Assembly (NCBI GenBank): GCA_002724635.1
Contig: PBPM01000019.1
Location: forward strand, 1-47,268
Direction: 5' to 3'
DNA from: Rhodospirillaceae bacterium
Lineage (GTDB): Bacteria; Pseudomonadota; Alphaproteobacteria; UBA6615
DNA length: 47,268 nt
Position 1 is the first letter of the stretch, and each line of letters starts with the position of its first letter. The position numbers were made by a program, and so were the translations under genes. Below are positions 37,476 through 44,434 of this stretch, one piece after another. Under the pieces are notes generated by a model that was not told where the DNA came from, did not search any database, and worked only from the letters and a program-made list of their open reading frames with translations.

Positions 37476-38266
37476 GCCGCTCGGCCCATGCCCGACTTGC
37501 CGCCCAGAGCGCACATGATCGCCTGATGTACATTCCGCAGCGCCGGATCAGTGGGGTCCCGCGGAACGATACCAGGCGGGACGATGGGCATATCGGGCAA
37601 CTCGCGCGCCTGTTCGTTTCCGGGGCTGCGCAGAATGAATACCCCATCGGCCAGGCGCAGTGCCTCGAAAGGGTCATGCGTTACCATCAGGACCGTACGG
37701 TGTGAGAGCAGATCGACTGCGAGGTCCTGCAGCCGGATCCGCGTGATGGCGTCGAGTGCGGAGAAGGGCTCGTCCATCAGGACGATCGGCCGTTCCTCCA
37801 TCAGTGTACGGGCGAGGGCAACGCGTTGGCGTTCGCCGCCGGACATCTCTGCGGGTAGCGCATTGGCACGCTCGGCCACGCCGGTTCGCTCAAGGATATT
37901 GCGGGCGCGACAATGGTCGACTGGCTCACCGCGCAGTCGCGCGCCCAATGCCACATTGTCGATGGCCGAAAGCCAAGGCAGCAGTAGGTCCTGCTGGGCC
38001 ATGTAGGCGACCCGGCCGCGCAGCGCGGAACCGTCATGCGAGCTAATCTTGGTCGGTCCGATTGGGTCTATTAGGCCTGCGATGGTGCGCAGAAGCGTCG
38101 ATTTACCGACGCCGCTCTCGCCGAGCAGGCATGTCCACGAACCGGGGGAAACCTCGAACGAAACATTGTCCAGCAAGACCGTCTCTCCCCAGGCAAGACG
38201 TAACTTGCGCACGGCGATGCCGGCTGTCTCGTGCATTCTTATGTCGTGCGGGGCGTTGTCGGTCAC
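37472..38266 (-). CDS. thiZ: ABC transporter ATP-binding protein, thiamine-precursor type (ThiZ-like)
   Basis: About 264 residues with Walker A GESGVGKST, signature AEMSGGERQRVALARTL, Walker B IVLMDEPFSALD and H-loop VTHDPFEALRLAD. These are typical of the nitrate/sulfonate/HMP subfamily of importers. GTG 38266 lies 8 bases after GGAGGG and is preferred to GTG 38272, which would be only 2 bases from it. The Shine-Dalgarno is inside the TPP aptamer (J2-4/P1 edge), so thiamine pyrophosphate binding would hide it. First gene of the operon, followed by the permease with a 4-base overlap. Confidence 0.9.
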   Translation of the reverse strand: MTDNAPHDIRMHETAGIAVRKLRLAWGETVLLDNVSFEVSPGSWTCLLGESGVGKSTLLRTIAGLIDPIGPTKISSHDGSALRGRVAYMAQQDLLLPWLSAIDNVALGARLRGEPVDHCRARNILERTGVAERANALPAEMSGGERQRVALARTLMEERPIVLMDEPFSALDAITRIRLQDLAVDLLSHRTVLMVTHDPFEALRLADGVFILRSPGNEQARELPDMPIVPPGIVPRDPTDPALRNVHQAIMCALGGKSGMGRAA

Positions 38267-38268
38267 GT

Positions 38269-38359
38269 CCACGTCCCTCCGCCGGTGCTAACCGGATCAG
38301 GTTCCAAGGGTCGTCCTGCACGGTGCGGGACCTCTCAGCCGAAGGGGCTCCCCATGTGG
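38269..38359 (-). promoter_or_regulatory. TPP (THI-box) riboswitch
   Basis: Read on the minus strand this shows the whole TPP aptamer core: GGGGAGCCCCTTCGGCTGAGA (P2/P3 arm with CTGAGA at 38338-38333), a variable P3a stem (GTCCCGCACCGTGCAGGAC), ACCCTTGGAACCTGATC, CCGGTTAGCACCGG (P4/P5) and GCGGAGGGA at the 3' end. P1 can form between CCAC (38359-38356) and GTGG (38272-38269). The GGAGGG is both aptamer and ribosome-binding site of thiZ, so control is probably translational with no separate expression platform. Confidence 0.95.
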
Positions 38360-38441
38360 TGAGGATCAATATGATACGTAGGGATAGCTTCGGTCAACGC
38401 CTGCGATTGCCTTCGCTGCCGTGCCACGGTAGGGACTCTGC

Positions 38442-39611
38442 ATGACCCGGATTGCGCATCTAAGCTCTCCCAAACCGCAGCGCAGGCCTGCGCGACCACT
38501 CTTTATCGGCCACGAGATTTACCGGCGGTCCAATTTCGGGCCGAAACACCCCCTTTCAGTGCCCCGGGTTCCCGCCACGATCGACTTATGTCGGGCGATG
38601 GGATGGCTGGCGGACGCACAGTATTTTGAAAGTGCGCCGGCAAGCCCGGCTGAGATCGTCCGATTCCACGATCCGTATTATCTGCAGGCCCTGCGCCGGG
38701 GCGAACGCGCGCTCGAACTGCCGCCGGAGGACCGGGAGCGCTACAATTTGGGCTCTCTCGAGAACCCGATCCACGACACCATGTACAGCCGCCCCGCCAC
38801 GTCGGCCGGTGCCGTACTGAACGGCGTTGAACGCCTTGGGTCGGCCGATGCAGGTTTGGTTTACAGCCCGGCGGGCGGGACCCATCACGGTCGTCCCGAC
38901 CGCGCCAGCGGTTTCTGCTACTTCAATGATCTGGCGCTGGGTCTGCTCCGCCTCAAGGATCTGGGTTTCGAGCGGATTCTCTATATCGACTTAGATGCGC
39001 ATCACGGCGACGGCGTGCAGGACGCGTTCGCCGGTGATCCGGGTGTTTTCACTCTCTCGGTCCACGAGGAGAAGCGCTGGCCTTTCACGGGTGGGCTGCA
39101 CGATACCGAAGGCGGCACCGCCTGTAACATTCCGGTCCCGCGAGGTCTGCGTGATTCCGAGTTCGATTTGATCATCGATGAGATCGTCGTTCCGGTCGGC
39201 GAGCGTTACGCGCCGGAGGTGGTGGTGCTGCAATGCGGTTCGGATGCGCTGGCCGATGATCCGCTTAGCCGGATGGAGTTGAGCAACTGCGCCATCTGGC
39301 GTGGGGTATCAAGGGTCATTGAGCTGGCGCCGCGCATACTCGTGACAGGCGGCGGCGGTTACAACCCCTGGAGCGTAGCGCGTTGCTGGTCAGGGGTCTG
39401 GGCGACGCTGAACGGGTTTGCCATCCCGGATGGTCTGCCCCGCGCTGCCATCGCGGTCTTGCGCGGCTTGCGCTGGAATCGTGCGGCTGGAAAGAACCCG
39501 CCCGCCCACTGGTTCGATACTATTGCCGACATTCCCGGCGAAGGTGCAGTGCGAGCGCCTGTTCAGGCTCTTGTCGAACGCGCCTATCAAGATCATGTGA
39601 AGAAAAAATAA
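38442..39611 (+). CDS. Histone deacetylase family protein (AcuC/acetylpolyamine amidohydrolase-like)
   Basis: A 389-residue zinc-dependent deacetylase fold. Motifs: GGTHHG with the catalytic H148-H149 pair, SGFCYFNDLAL, YIDLDAHHGDGVQ (zinc ligands D185 and H187), CGSDALADDPLS (third zinc ligand Asp) and GGGGYNP near the active-site tyrosine (Y of GYN). Bacterial members deacetylate acetyl-CoA synthetase (AcuC), acetylpolyamines or other small amides; the target here is unknown. It is divergent from the thi operon (82 bases from the riboswitch 5' end). The DUF192 gene begins at its stop (TAATG, 1-base overlap), implying a two-gene operon. Confidence 0.9.
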   Translation: MTRIAHLSSPKPQRRPARPLFIGHEIYRRSNFGPKHPLSVPRVPATIDLCRAMGWLADAQYFESAPASPAEIVRFHDPYYLQALRRGERALELPPEDRERYNLGSLENPIHDTMYSRPATSAGAVLNGVERLGSADAGLVYSPAGGTHHGRPDRASGFCYFNDLALGLLRLKDLGFERILYIDLDAHHGDGVQDAFAGDPGVFTLSVHEEKRWPFTGGLHDTEGGTACNIPVPRGLRDSEFDLIIDEIVVPVGERYAPEVVVLQCGSDALADDPLSRMELSNCAIWRGVSRVIELAPRILVTGGGGYNPWSVARCWSGVWATLNGFAIPDGLPRAAIAVLRGLRWNRAAGKNPPAHWFDTIADIPGEGAVRAPVQALVERAYQDHVKKK

Positions 39612-40090
39612 TGTTCATTAGAAGGCAGTTTCTAATATTCAAAACGACAGCTATGGCGTTGACTCTGTTCACGCTCGCGATGTCCGTCGATCTGGCCCCA
39701 GTGATAGCTCAGGACGACGTGGAATTCAGCCGCTCGAGCCTCGCAATTGAGACCTCGGACGGCACCCACGCCTTCGATGTCGAGGTCGCCGCGACCGACA
39801 GGCAGCGTGCGCGCGGTCTTATGTTTCGGACCGAGATGGCGCCGGATGCCGGTATGATATTCCTGTACCGTCAGGATCGGGTCCTGACCATGTGGATGGC
39901 GAATACCTATCTGCCGCTGGACATGCTTTTCATTGCGGCCGACGGTCGCATCGTCCATATCGCCGAGGAAACTATTCCATTGTCGCGCGCCACCATTTCG
40001 TCACGTCGTCGCGCCCGCGCAGTGCTCGAGCTAAATGCAGGGACCGTTAAACGGCTAAATATCCACGTGGGCGACCGCGTCGTCTTCTGA
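39611..40090 (+). CDS. DUF192 family exported protein
   Basis: Start ATG 39611 overlaps the upstream stop and gives 159 residues. A signal peptide or membrane anchor covers about residues 1-33 (TTAMALTLFTLAMSVDL then APVIA). The mature part is a DUF192 domain with its signature: ARGLMFRTEMAPDAGMIFLY, MWMANTYLPLDMLFIAADG and the C-terminal AVLELNAGTVKRLNIHVGD. DUF192 proteins are small beta-rich and of unknown function, usually periplasmic or lipoprotein-like. There is no further gene before tRNA-Pro 179 bases downstream. Confidence 0.88.
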   Translation: MFIRRQFLIFKTTAMALTLFTLAMSVDLAPVIAQDDVEFSRSSLAIETSDGTHAFDVEVAATDRQRARGLMFRTEMAPDAGMIFLYRQDRVLTMWMANTYLPLDMLFIAADGRIVHIAEETIPLSRATISSRRRARAVLELNAGTVKRLNIHVGDRVVF

Positions 40091-40269
40091 GGGCTTACAG
40101 TCGGCTGACGCGCTTTCCCCGCGAATGGTGGAGCTCTAGCTGCTGGCGACCGTTTCGGTCTGCCGTCTATGCCGGGCCGAAAAAGAGCTCTGTTTCCGAG
40201 CCGGTTTCGTCAAGGCCGCCCTTTTCACTTGACGGCTCGCTAGGTAAAGGCCGAGAAAAAAACTAGGGT

Positions 40270-40346
40270 CGGGGCGTAGCTCAGCCTGGTAGAGCACCTG
40301 CTTTGGGAGCAGGGGGTCGGGAGTTCGAATCTCTCCGCCCCGACCA
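40270..40346 (+). tRNA. tRNA-Pro(UGG): tRNA-Pro (anticodon UGG)
   Basis: A 77-nt cloverleaf including encoded CCA. The acceptor arm is CGGGGCG/CGCCCCG, the D arm GTAGCTCAGCCTGGTAGAGCAC, and the anticodon stem CCTGC/GCAGG around loop TTTGGGA with anticodon TGG; the T arm is GGGAG-TTCGAAT-CTCTC. The 3' 45 nt (40302-40346) recur at 46791-46835, so this gene is the integration site of a genomic island. Confidence 0.96.
40302..40346 (+). repeat. att repeat, left copy (3' half of tRNA-Pro)
   Basis: This is the 45-nt stretch from the anticodon loop (TTTGGGAGCAGGGGGTCG) through CCA that is repeated in direct orientation at 46791-46835. The two copies match at 41 of 45 positions, with the four differences confined to the T-stem. 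The stretch covers the anticodon loop and T-loop, both common crossover sites of tRNA-targeting tyrosine recombinases. I read it as attL, which preserves the functional tRNA. Confidence 0.85.
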
Positions 40347-40383
40347 CTTTTACTTAATAAAAACAACCCGTTAAACGTGGAAC

Positions 40384-40407
40384 GGCGGGACCAAAACCCC
40401 GCCATTT
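40384..40407 (+). terminator. Possible tRNA-Pro terminator hairpin
   Basis: GGCGGG (40384-40389) pairs with CCCGCC (40398-40403) across an 8-base loop, followed by ATTT. The stem is only 6 bp and the T-run is short, so this is tentative. The directly following GCACCCCAC repeats (about 40415-40434) are a 9-bp direct repeat of unknown role that may belong to the island end. Confidence 0.3.
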
Positions 40408-40454
40408 ACGGACGCACCCCACTTTGCACCCCACAATAGGTGCCGATTAAGCCC

Positions 40455-40676
40455 CTATTCGCGTGGCGCTGCGATGTTGAAACGGATGTTTTTGTTCAAT
40501 TCTTCGCGCACTTCGTCGACACCGACATGCAGATAGCGCTGGGTTGAGACAATATCCGCATGTCCCATAATAGCCTGTTTTATTTTATTGATTTCGGTGC
40601 CTCGAGCATTCAGCCAGGTGCCAAAGGTATGCAGTAAATCCAACTGCCTTAGCCGAAAGCTGTCAACTCGCCGCAT
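40455..40676 (-). pseudogene. Tyrosine recombinase (integrase) C-terminal remnant
   Basis: Only about 73 residues remain, matching the end of a phage-type integrase: LLHTFGTWLNARG, KIKQAIMGHADIVSTQRYLH and a short charged tail. The nucleophile tyrosine (TQRYLHV) and GHAD histidine are kept. The box normally reading HDLRHTFATWL reads LDLLHTFGTWL, so both the His and the Arg of HxxR are lost. The catalytic N-terminal two-thirds are absent. It cannot be active and is the fossil of the element that used tRNA-Pro, sitting just inside the island with its 3' end facing the tRNA. Confidence 0.82.
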
Positions 40677-40803
40677 GAGAGCACCGACTTCAGGAAATAG
40701 ATGGACTGGTCCGCATTAGACCGACAGCACCCATCCGAGACAACAACGGCGGGCTCAAGTAAGGTCAGCATTTCTGTTCGATCAGGCACATGGGTGTACC
40801 AAT

Positions 40804-41301
40804 TCAAAGCTGCGTCGGATTGGGTGCATCGCCATAGACGGCCTTCGGATCGAAGGTCCGGGACGCTTCGGTGAAGACCAGGCGGACGGGTTCGTCAGAC
40901 GGCCCCAGCAGTTCAACGGATCGGTAGAAGCAGGAACGGTATCCGACATGACAGCTGGCACCTGAACCAGCGACCCGAACGCGCAGCCACACTGCGTCTT
41001 GATCGTCGTCGATGCGCATCTCGACGACCTTCTAGACAAGGCCGCTGGTCGCACCCTTGTGCCAAAGACTTTGGCGGCTCCGGCTCCAATAATGCGCCTG
41101 GCCAGTTGCGACCGTTTGCTTTAGAGCCTCGGCATTCATGTAGCCCAGCATCAATACCTCGTTCGTGTTGGCGTCGGTAGTGATACAGGGTATGAGCCCG
41201 TCTGGAGCGAACTTGGGGGAGAGCAGCGTGCCTTCCTCGACCTGCTCGACCGTCGAGCGGTCGGCGAAGGTTTCTGCTGTAAAGGCTTCGTCAGGCGCCA
41301 T
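40804..41301 (-). pseudogene. hisI: Phosphoribosyl-AMP cyclohydrolase (HisI) paralogue with in-frame amber stop
   Basis: From ATG 41301 the frame encodes 89 residues, hits TAG at 41034-41032, and continues in the same frame to 40804 (about 165 codons in all). Both halves are clearly His[41 protein letters not shown], then [15 protein letters not shown] and CHVGYRSCF. The TAG stands where a Gln codon (CAG) is expected. The second and third zinc cysteines are kept (CHVGYRSC), but the first, in the usual DCD motif, is Asp (DDD). HisI paralogues linked to COG0523 and Zur regulation are known from comparative genomics. It may be a pseudogene, an amber-readthrough gene, or a sequencing error. Confidence 0.8.
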
Positions 41302-41404
41302 CGGAATTCCCCTTTAGGCATCTCGTCATCAATGTGCCCATGTTCAAACCTTTCCTGCTGCGACGCTCGGTGTGCCTGAACATGCGCCCTTGTAAATCAA
41401 TAAT

Positions 41405-41427
41405 AGAATGTTATACCATTACATACT
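41405..41427. promoter_or_regulatory. Zur-like operator (imperfect 23-bp palindrome)
   Basis: AGAATGTTAT and ATTACATACT flank a 3-base centre (ACC); the arms match at 8 of 10 positions. Known alphaproteobacterial Zur boxes are AT-rich 23-bp palindromes built on ATGTTATA/TATAACAT, which this resembles. It lies 103 bases from the hisI start and 25 bases upstream of the first plus-strand start codon (41452), so it could control both directions. The zinc-uptake genes downstream make Zur control the natural inference. Confidence 0.65.
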
Positions 41428-41451
41428 GGAAGGAGTAAGGGGAAGGGCGTT

Positions 41452-41619
41452 GTGCCTCTGCCGATCTCGGTGCTGACCGGGTTACCCGGCAGGGGAACTG
41501 CGACCATCTTCAACCATCTGATGCAACCGCACGGATGTGGCATCGGACCCTGTTCGACTCGTCAGAGCGGTTCGTTGAAGACGAGGTCAGACGATCACTA
41601 TGTCGAACGGAAACTGTAA
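41452..41619 (+). pseudogene. Decayed N-terminal fragment of a COG0523 (CobW-like) GTPase
   Basis: A 55-codon frame starting at GTG 41452 behind AAGGGG-type purine runs. Its first 27 residues, starting PLPISVLTGLPGRGTATIFN, line up with the intact COG0523 protein of this window (IPVTVLTGYLGAGKTTLLN) up to a shared HG. The P-loop lysine is gone (GRGTAT for GAGKTT), so it cannot bind nucleotide normally. After residue 28 similarity stops and the frame ends after about 27 unrelated residues, suggesting deletion. It overlaps the next small ORF by 20 bases in another frame. It may now act only as a leader that carries ribosomes into the operon. Confidence 0.5.
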
Positions 41620-41755
41620 GTCCTCAAGCGAGCCGCCGATCAGACACGCGGTCTCGCTGCTTAGCAGCGGTGTCGTAGCTCGTCTTTTCTGGGCCATCGG
41701 TCTTGCTTTCCTGCTCTGGATCGCCGCGGCATGGGCGATGGGGTGGCCGTCATGA
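41600..41755 (+). CDS. Small single-span membrane protein upstream of znuC
   Basis: A 51-residue frame, ATG 41600 to TGA 41753-41755. The N-terminal half is polar (M-S-N-G-N-C-K-S-S-S-E-P-P) and the C-terminal half contains one hydrophobic helix, VARLFWAIGLAFLLWIAAAW, ending GWPS. Its stop overlaps the znuC start as ATGA, which argues that it is translated and coupled to znuC. I do not recognise a named family. Short membrane ORFs can be missed by gene finders; a role as an accessory or regulatory subunit of the zinc ABC importer is inference only. Confidence 0.6.
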   Translation: MSNGNCKSSSEPPIRHAVSLLSSGVVARLFWAIGLAFLLWIAAAWAMGWPS

Positions 41756-42495
41756 CGGCCGTCTTTTCCCTCAATGACGTCACCCTGGGCTATGACCGCC
41801 ATCCGGCCGTGCATCATCTGACAGGCAAATTCTCTGCCGGCTCTCTGACGGCAGTGGTTGGGCCCAATGGGTCCGGCAAGAGTACTCTGCTCAAGGGTCT
41901 GATTGGTCTTCTGTCCCCACTCGATGGTCGTTTGGAACGCAATGGGCTGCGCCAGCGCGATATTGCCTACCTTCCCCAGCAGGCCGAAATCGATCGCGGT
42001 TTCCCCGTCTCTGTTATGGAGACCGTGCTGCTCGGTCACTGGCGGATGATCGGCCTGTTCCGTCCAGTCACGCGCGCCCTCAGGCGAGAAGCCGAGGAAG
42101 CGCTGGTGGCCGTCGGTCTCGATGGTTTTGGACGGCGGCCCATCGACTCACTGTCGGCGGGCCAGTTCCAGCGGGTGCTGTTCGCCCGTATGTTGTTGCA
42201 GGACTGTCCCGTCATCCTGCTTGACGAACCCTTCACTGCGATCGACGCCAAGACCGCCGCCGACCTTCTTACTGTGGTGACGCGCTGGCACGGCGAGCGG
42301 CGCACTGTGATTGCCGTCCTGCATGATCTCGATCAGGTGCGAGAAAACTTTCCCGAAACACTTCTGATCTCCCGGGAACCCATCGCCTGGGGGAAGACTG
42401 CCGAGGTCCTGTGCGCCGAACATCTGTTCCAGGCACGACAAACGGCCGAGGCATGGGACGATCGCGCTGAGATCTGTCGGCGGAGCATCGCCTGA
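41752..42495 (+). CDS. znuC: Zinc ABC transporter ATP-binding protein (ZnuC-like)
   Basis: A 247-residue ATPase starting at ATG 41752 (M-T-A-V-F-S-L-N-D-V), coupled by ATGA to the small membrane ORF; the frame opens earlier at 41731 but that start is less supported. Walker A is GPNGSGKST, signature DSLSAGQFQRVLFARML, Walker B VILLDEPFTAID, H-loop LHDLDQV. It groups by context and motifs with metal-ion (Zn/Mn) importers of the cluster A-I type. Together with ZnuB and ZnuA it imports zinc. The znuB start overlaps the stop by one base (TGATG). Confidence 0.92.
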   Translation: MTAVFSLNDVTLGYDRHPAVHHLTGKFSAGSLTAVVGPNGSGKSTLLKGLIGLLSPLDGRLERNGLRQRDIAYLPQQAEIDRGFPVSVMETVLLGHWRMIGLFRPVTRALRREAEEALVAVGLDGFGRRPIDSLSAGQFQRVLFARMLLQDCPVILLDEPFTAIDAKTAADLLTVVTRWHGERRTVIAVLHDLDQVRENFPETLLISREPIAWGKTAEVLCAEHLFQARQTAEAWDDRAEICRRSIA

Positions 42496-43367
42496 TGGAT
42501 CCCTATGCTGCGCTGATCCAGCCGTTTATCGAATTCGGATTCATGCGCCGGGCCCTGGTGGCATGCTTCGCGCTCAGTCTCGGTTGCGGCCCAGTGGGCG
42601 TGCTTCTTGTGGTGCGCCGGATGAGCCTCGTCGGTGATGCGCTGAGCCATGCCGTGCTGCCGGGCGCGGCCATCGGTTTTATGATTGCGGGGCTCTCGCT
42701 TGTCGTCATGAGTCTTGGCGGCTTCATCGCAGGTCTTGCGGTGGCGGTTCTGTCAGGTCTTGTCGCGCGCGTAACTCCGCAGCGCGAGGACGCGAGTTTT
42801 GCTGCCTTCTACCTTATCTCGCTGGCGCTTGGGGTGCTCATCGTCTCTACCCACGGCAGCAACGTTGATCTCATGCACGTCCTGTTCGGAACCATCCTCG
42901 CCGTCGACGATGCATCGTTGTTGCTTGTCGTCTCGATTGCGACGCTGACCTTGGTCGTACTGGCCATTATCGGACGAGGGTTGGTCGTCGAGTGCTACGA
43001 CCCTGGCTTCTTTCGCGCCGTGGGCGGGCCCAGTGCCGCTATGCACTTCGCATTTCTAATGCTGGTTGTTATGAACCTCGTCGGCGGCTTTCATGCCCTC
43101 GGGACGCTGATGGCGGTTGGGTTGATGATGCTGCCCGCCGCTGCCGCCCGATTTTGGGCCTGCCAGGTCACGACACTCGCAATGACGAGCAGCGCCATCG
43201 CCTTCGCGGCCGGCTATGCCGGACTTTTGCTCTCCTACTACGCCAAACTGCCGTCCGGCCCGGCCATCATCCTGGTCGCCGGCGGGGTCTACATCGTCTC
43301 GGTTGTCGCCGGCCCGCGCGGTAGCCTGTGGGCGCGGTACGCGCCGCGCCGTCATCTCGAAGCCTGA
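42495..43367 (+). CDS. znuB: Zinc ABC transporter permease (ZnuB-like)
   Basis: A 290-residue integral membrane protein of the ABC-3 family with about eight helices. The family motif RRMSLVGDALSHAVLPGAAIGF, whose core is SLVGDALSHAVLPG, is clear near residues 45-65, and YDPGFFRAVGG and GTLMAVGLMMLPAAAARFWA follow. ABC-3 permeases carry zinc or manganese; here the zinc-type neighbours decide. It begins at the znuC stop and ends 22 bases before znuA, whose ribosome-binding site is GGAGGGCCGG. Confidence 0.92.
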   Translation: MDPYAALIQPFIEFGFMRRALVACFALSLGCGPVGVLLVVRRMSLVGDALSHAVLPGAAIGFMIAGLSLVVMSLGGFIAGLAVAVLSGLVARVTPQREDASFAAFYLISLALGVLIVSTHGSNVDLMHVLFGTILAVDDASLLLVVSIATLTLVVLAIIGRGLVVECYDPGFFRAVGGPSAAMHFAFLMLVVMNLVGGFHALGTLMAVGLMMLPAAAARFWACQVTTLAMTSSAIAFAAGYAGLLLSYYAKLPSGPAIILVAGGVYIVSVVAGPRGSLWARYAPRRHLEA

Positions 43368-43389
43368 AACGCACCGGAGGGCCGGAACC

Positions 43390-44343
43390 ATGTATCGCAT
43401 CTCACGCCACTTTTTCCTTGCTGCACTTGCCACGTTCGCCGTTGCCACGACTACTCCATCCTGGGCGGCCGATAAACTCAATGTAGTCACCACCTTCACC
43501 ATTCTCGGTGACATGGCGCGAAATGTCGGCGGGGAGCACATCGTTCTCACCACGCTGGTCGGCCCTAACGGAGATGCCCATGTCTATGAACCAACTCCGG
43601 CGGATGCGCGCGTGTTGGCCGAGGCCGATCTCGTCCTTGTCAACGGACTTGGTTTCGAAGGCTGGATCGATCGCCTCGTCAAGGCTTCGGGATATAACGG
43701 GCCGGTCGTTGTCGCGAGCAAATCTATCTCCGCGCTGAAGGCGGAAGAAGATCGCGGTCATAAGCATTATGCCGCTGAGGCGCTTGCGGAGGAAGCGAAA
43801 GAGCAACACCACGGTGAACTCGACCCCCACGCATGGCAGGATCTGGCCAACGGTCGTCTATATGTCGCCAATATCGCGCGGGCACTTGCTGCCGCCGACC
43901 CGGCGCACGCTATCCATTACCGCCATAGGGCCAAGGCCTACGATGGCAGACTTGTAGCGCTGGATCGCGAAATCCGCAGCCGGCTCGACACTATACCCTC
44001 GGACCGCCGCAAGGTGATCACGTCGCACGACGCGTTCCGGTACTTCGGGCGCGCCTACAGCATCGACTTTTTCGCGCCGGTCGGTCTAAGCACGGAAAGC
44101 GAGCCGTCGGCCGGCGAGGTCGCGGCGCTGGTTCGCCAGATGCGGGACAAGGGAATCCGGGCGCTATTTGTGGAAAACATCACCGACCCACGTCTCGTGC
44201 AGCAACTCGCCCGCGAAGCCGGCGCCGTCATCGGCGGCACGCTCTACTCGGACTCGCTTTCCGGCCCGACCGGTCCGGCGCCAACCTATCTCGACATGTT
44301 CCGCCACAACGCGAGCGAAATCGCCAGAGCGTTCACTAGCTGA
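43390..44343 (+). CDS. znuA: Zinc ABC transporter substrate-binding protein (ZnuA-like)
   Basis: Start ATG 43390 has a GGAGGGCCGGAACC ribosome-binding region and yields 317 residues; the longer frame from 43216 overlaps znuB. A signal peptide is evident (FFLAALATFAVATTTPSWA, cleavage before ADK). Metal ligands fit cluster A-I: H64 (GDAHVYEP), H147 (DPHAW), H213 (TSHDAF) and D288 (YSDSL). A short His-containing loop (HKHYAAEALAEEAKEQHH, about 124-141) stands where ZnuA proteins have their zinc-collecting loop, though it is less His-rich than in enteric ZnuA. It captures zinc in the periplasm for ZnuBC. Confidence 0.93.
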   Translation: MYRISRHFFLAALATFAVATTTPSWAADKLNVVTTFTILGDMARNVGGEHIVLTTLVGPNGDAHVYEPTPADARVLAEADLVLVNGLGFEGWIDRLVKASGYNGPVVVASKSISALKAEEDRGHKHYAAEALAEEAKEQHHGELDPHAWQDLANGRLYVANIARALAAADPAHAIHYRHRAKAYDGRLVALDREIRSRLDTIPSDRRKVITSHDAFRYFGRAYSIDFFAPVGLSTESEPSAGEVAALVRQMRDKGIRALFVENITDPRLVQQLAREAGAVIGGTLYSDSLSGPTGPAPTYLDMFRHNASEIARAFTS

Positions 44344-44376
44344 GCAGCGGCCGACTTGCGCTCCTAAAGAGCCTTG

Positions 44377-44434
44377 TAATCCAGAGAAAGACGCATCCAT
44401 GAATATAATCCAGAGAAAGAGGCTAACATGAATC
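44377..44434 (+). repeat. Tandem 29-bp duplication of the COG0523 translation start region
   Basis: Units 44377-44405 and 44406-44434 match at 24 of 29 bases; the first 15 (TAATCCAGAGAAAGA) are identical and both end in an ATGAAT start. The duplication creates a spare initiation site, described in the minipeptide entry. The first unit's ATG is at 44399, the second at 44428, which is the start of the GTPase. Confidence 0.8.
44399..44431 (+). CDS. Ten-residue leader peptide overlapping the COG0523 start
   Basis: ATG 44399 begins M-N-I-I-Q-R-K-R-L-T and stops at TGA 44429-44431, forming an ATGA overlap with the GTPase ATG 44428. Its own ribosome-binding site is the first GAGAAAGA. It arises from the tandem duplication. 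Whether it is translated is unknown; if it is, it would couple or modulate GTPase synthesis. The Arg/Lys-rich sequence has no recognisable regulatory attenuation pattern. Confidence 0.35.
   Translation: MNIIQRKRLT

Noticed and set aside
40136-40405. Minus-strand open frame across tRNA-Pro (contains GGEIRTPDPLLPKQ)
   Set aside because: It is the well-known spurious translation of the strand opposite a tRNA-Pro gene.
40414-40434. CRISPR-like or insertion-sequence repeats near the island left end
   Set aside because: Only two short GCACCCCAC copies 12 bases apart; no spacer array, transposase or terminal inverted repeats anywhere in the window.
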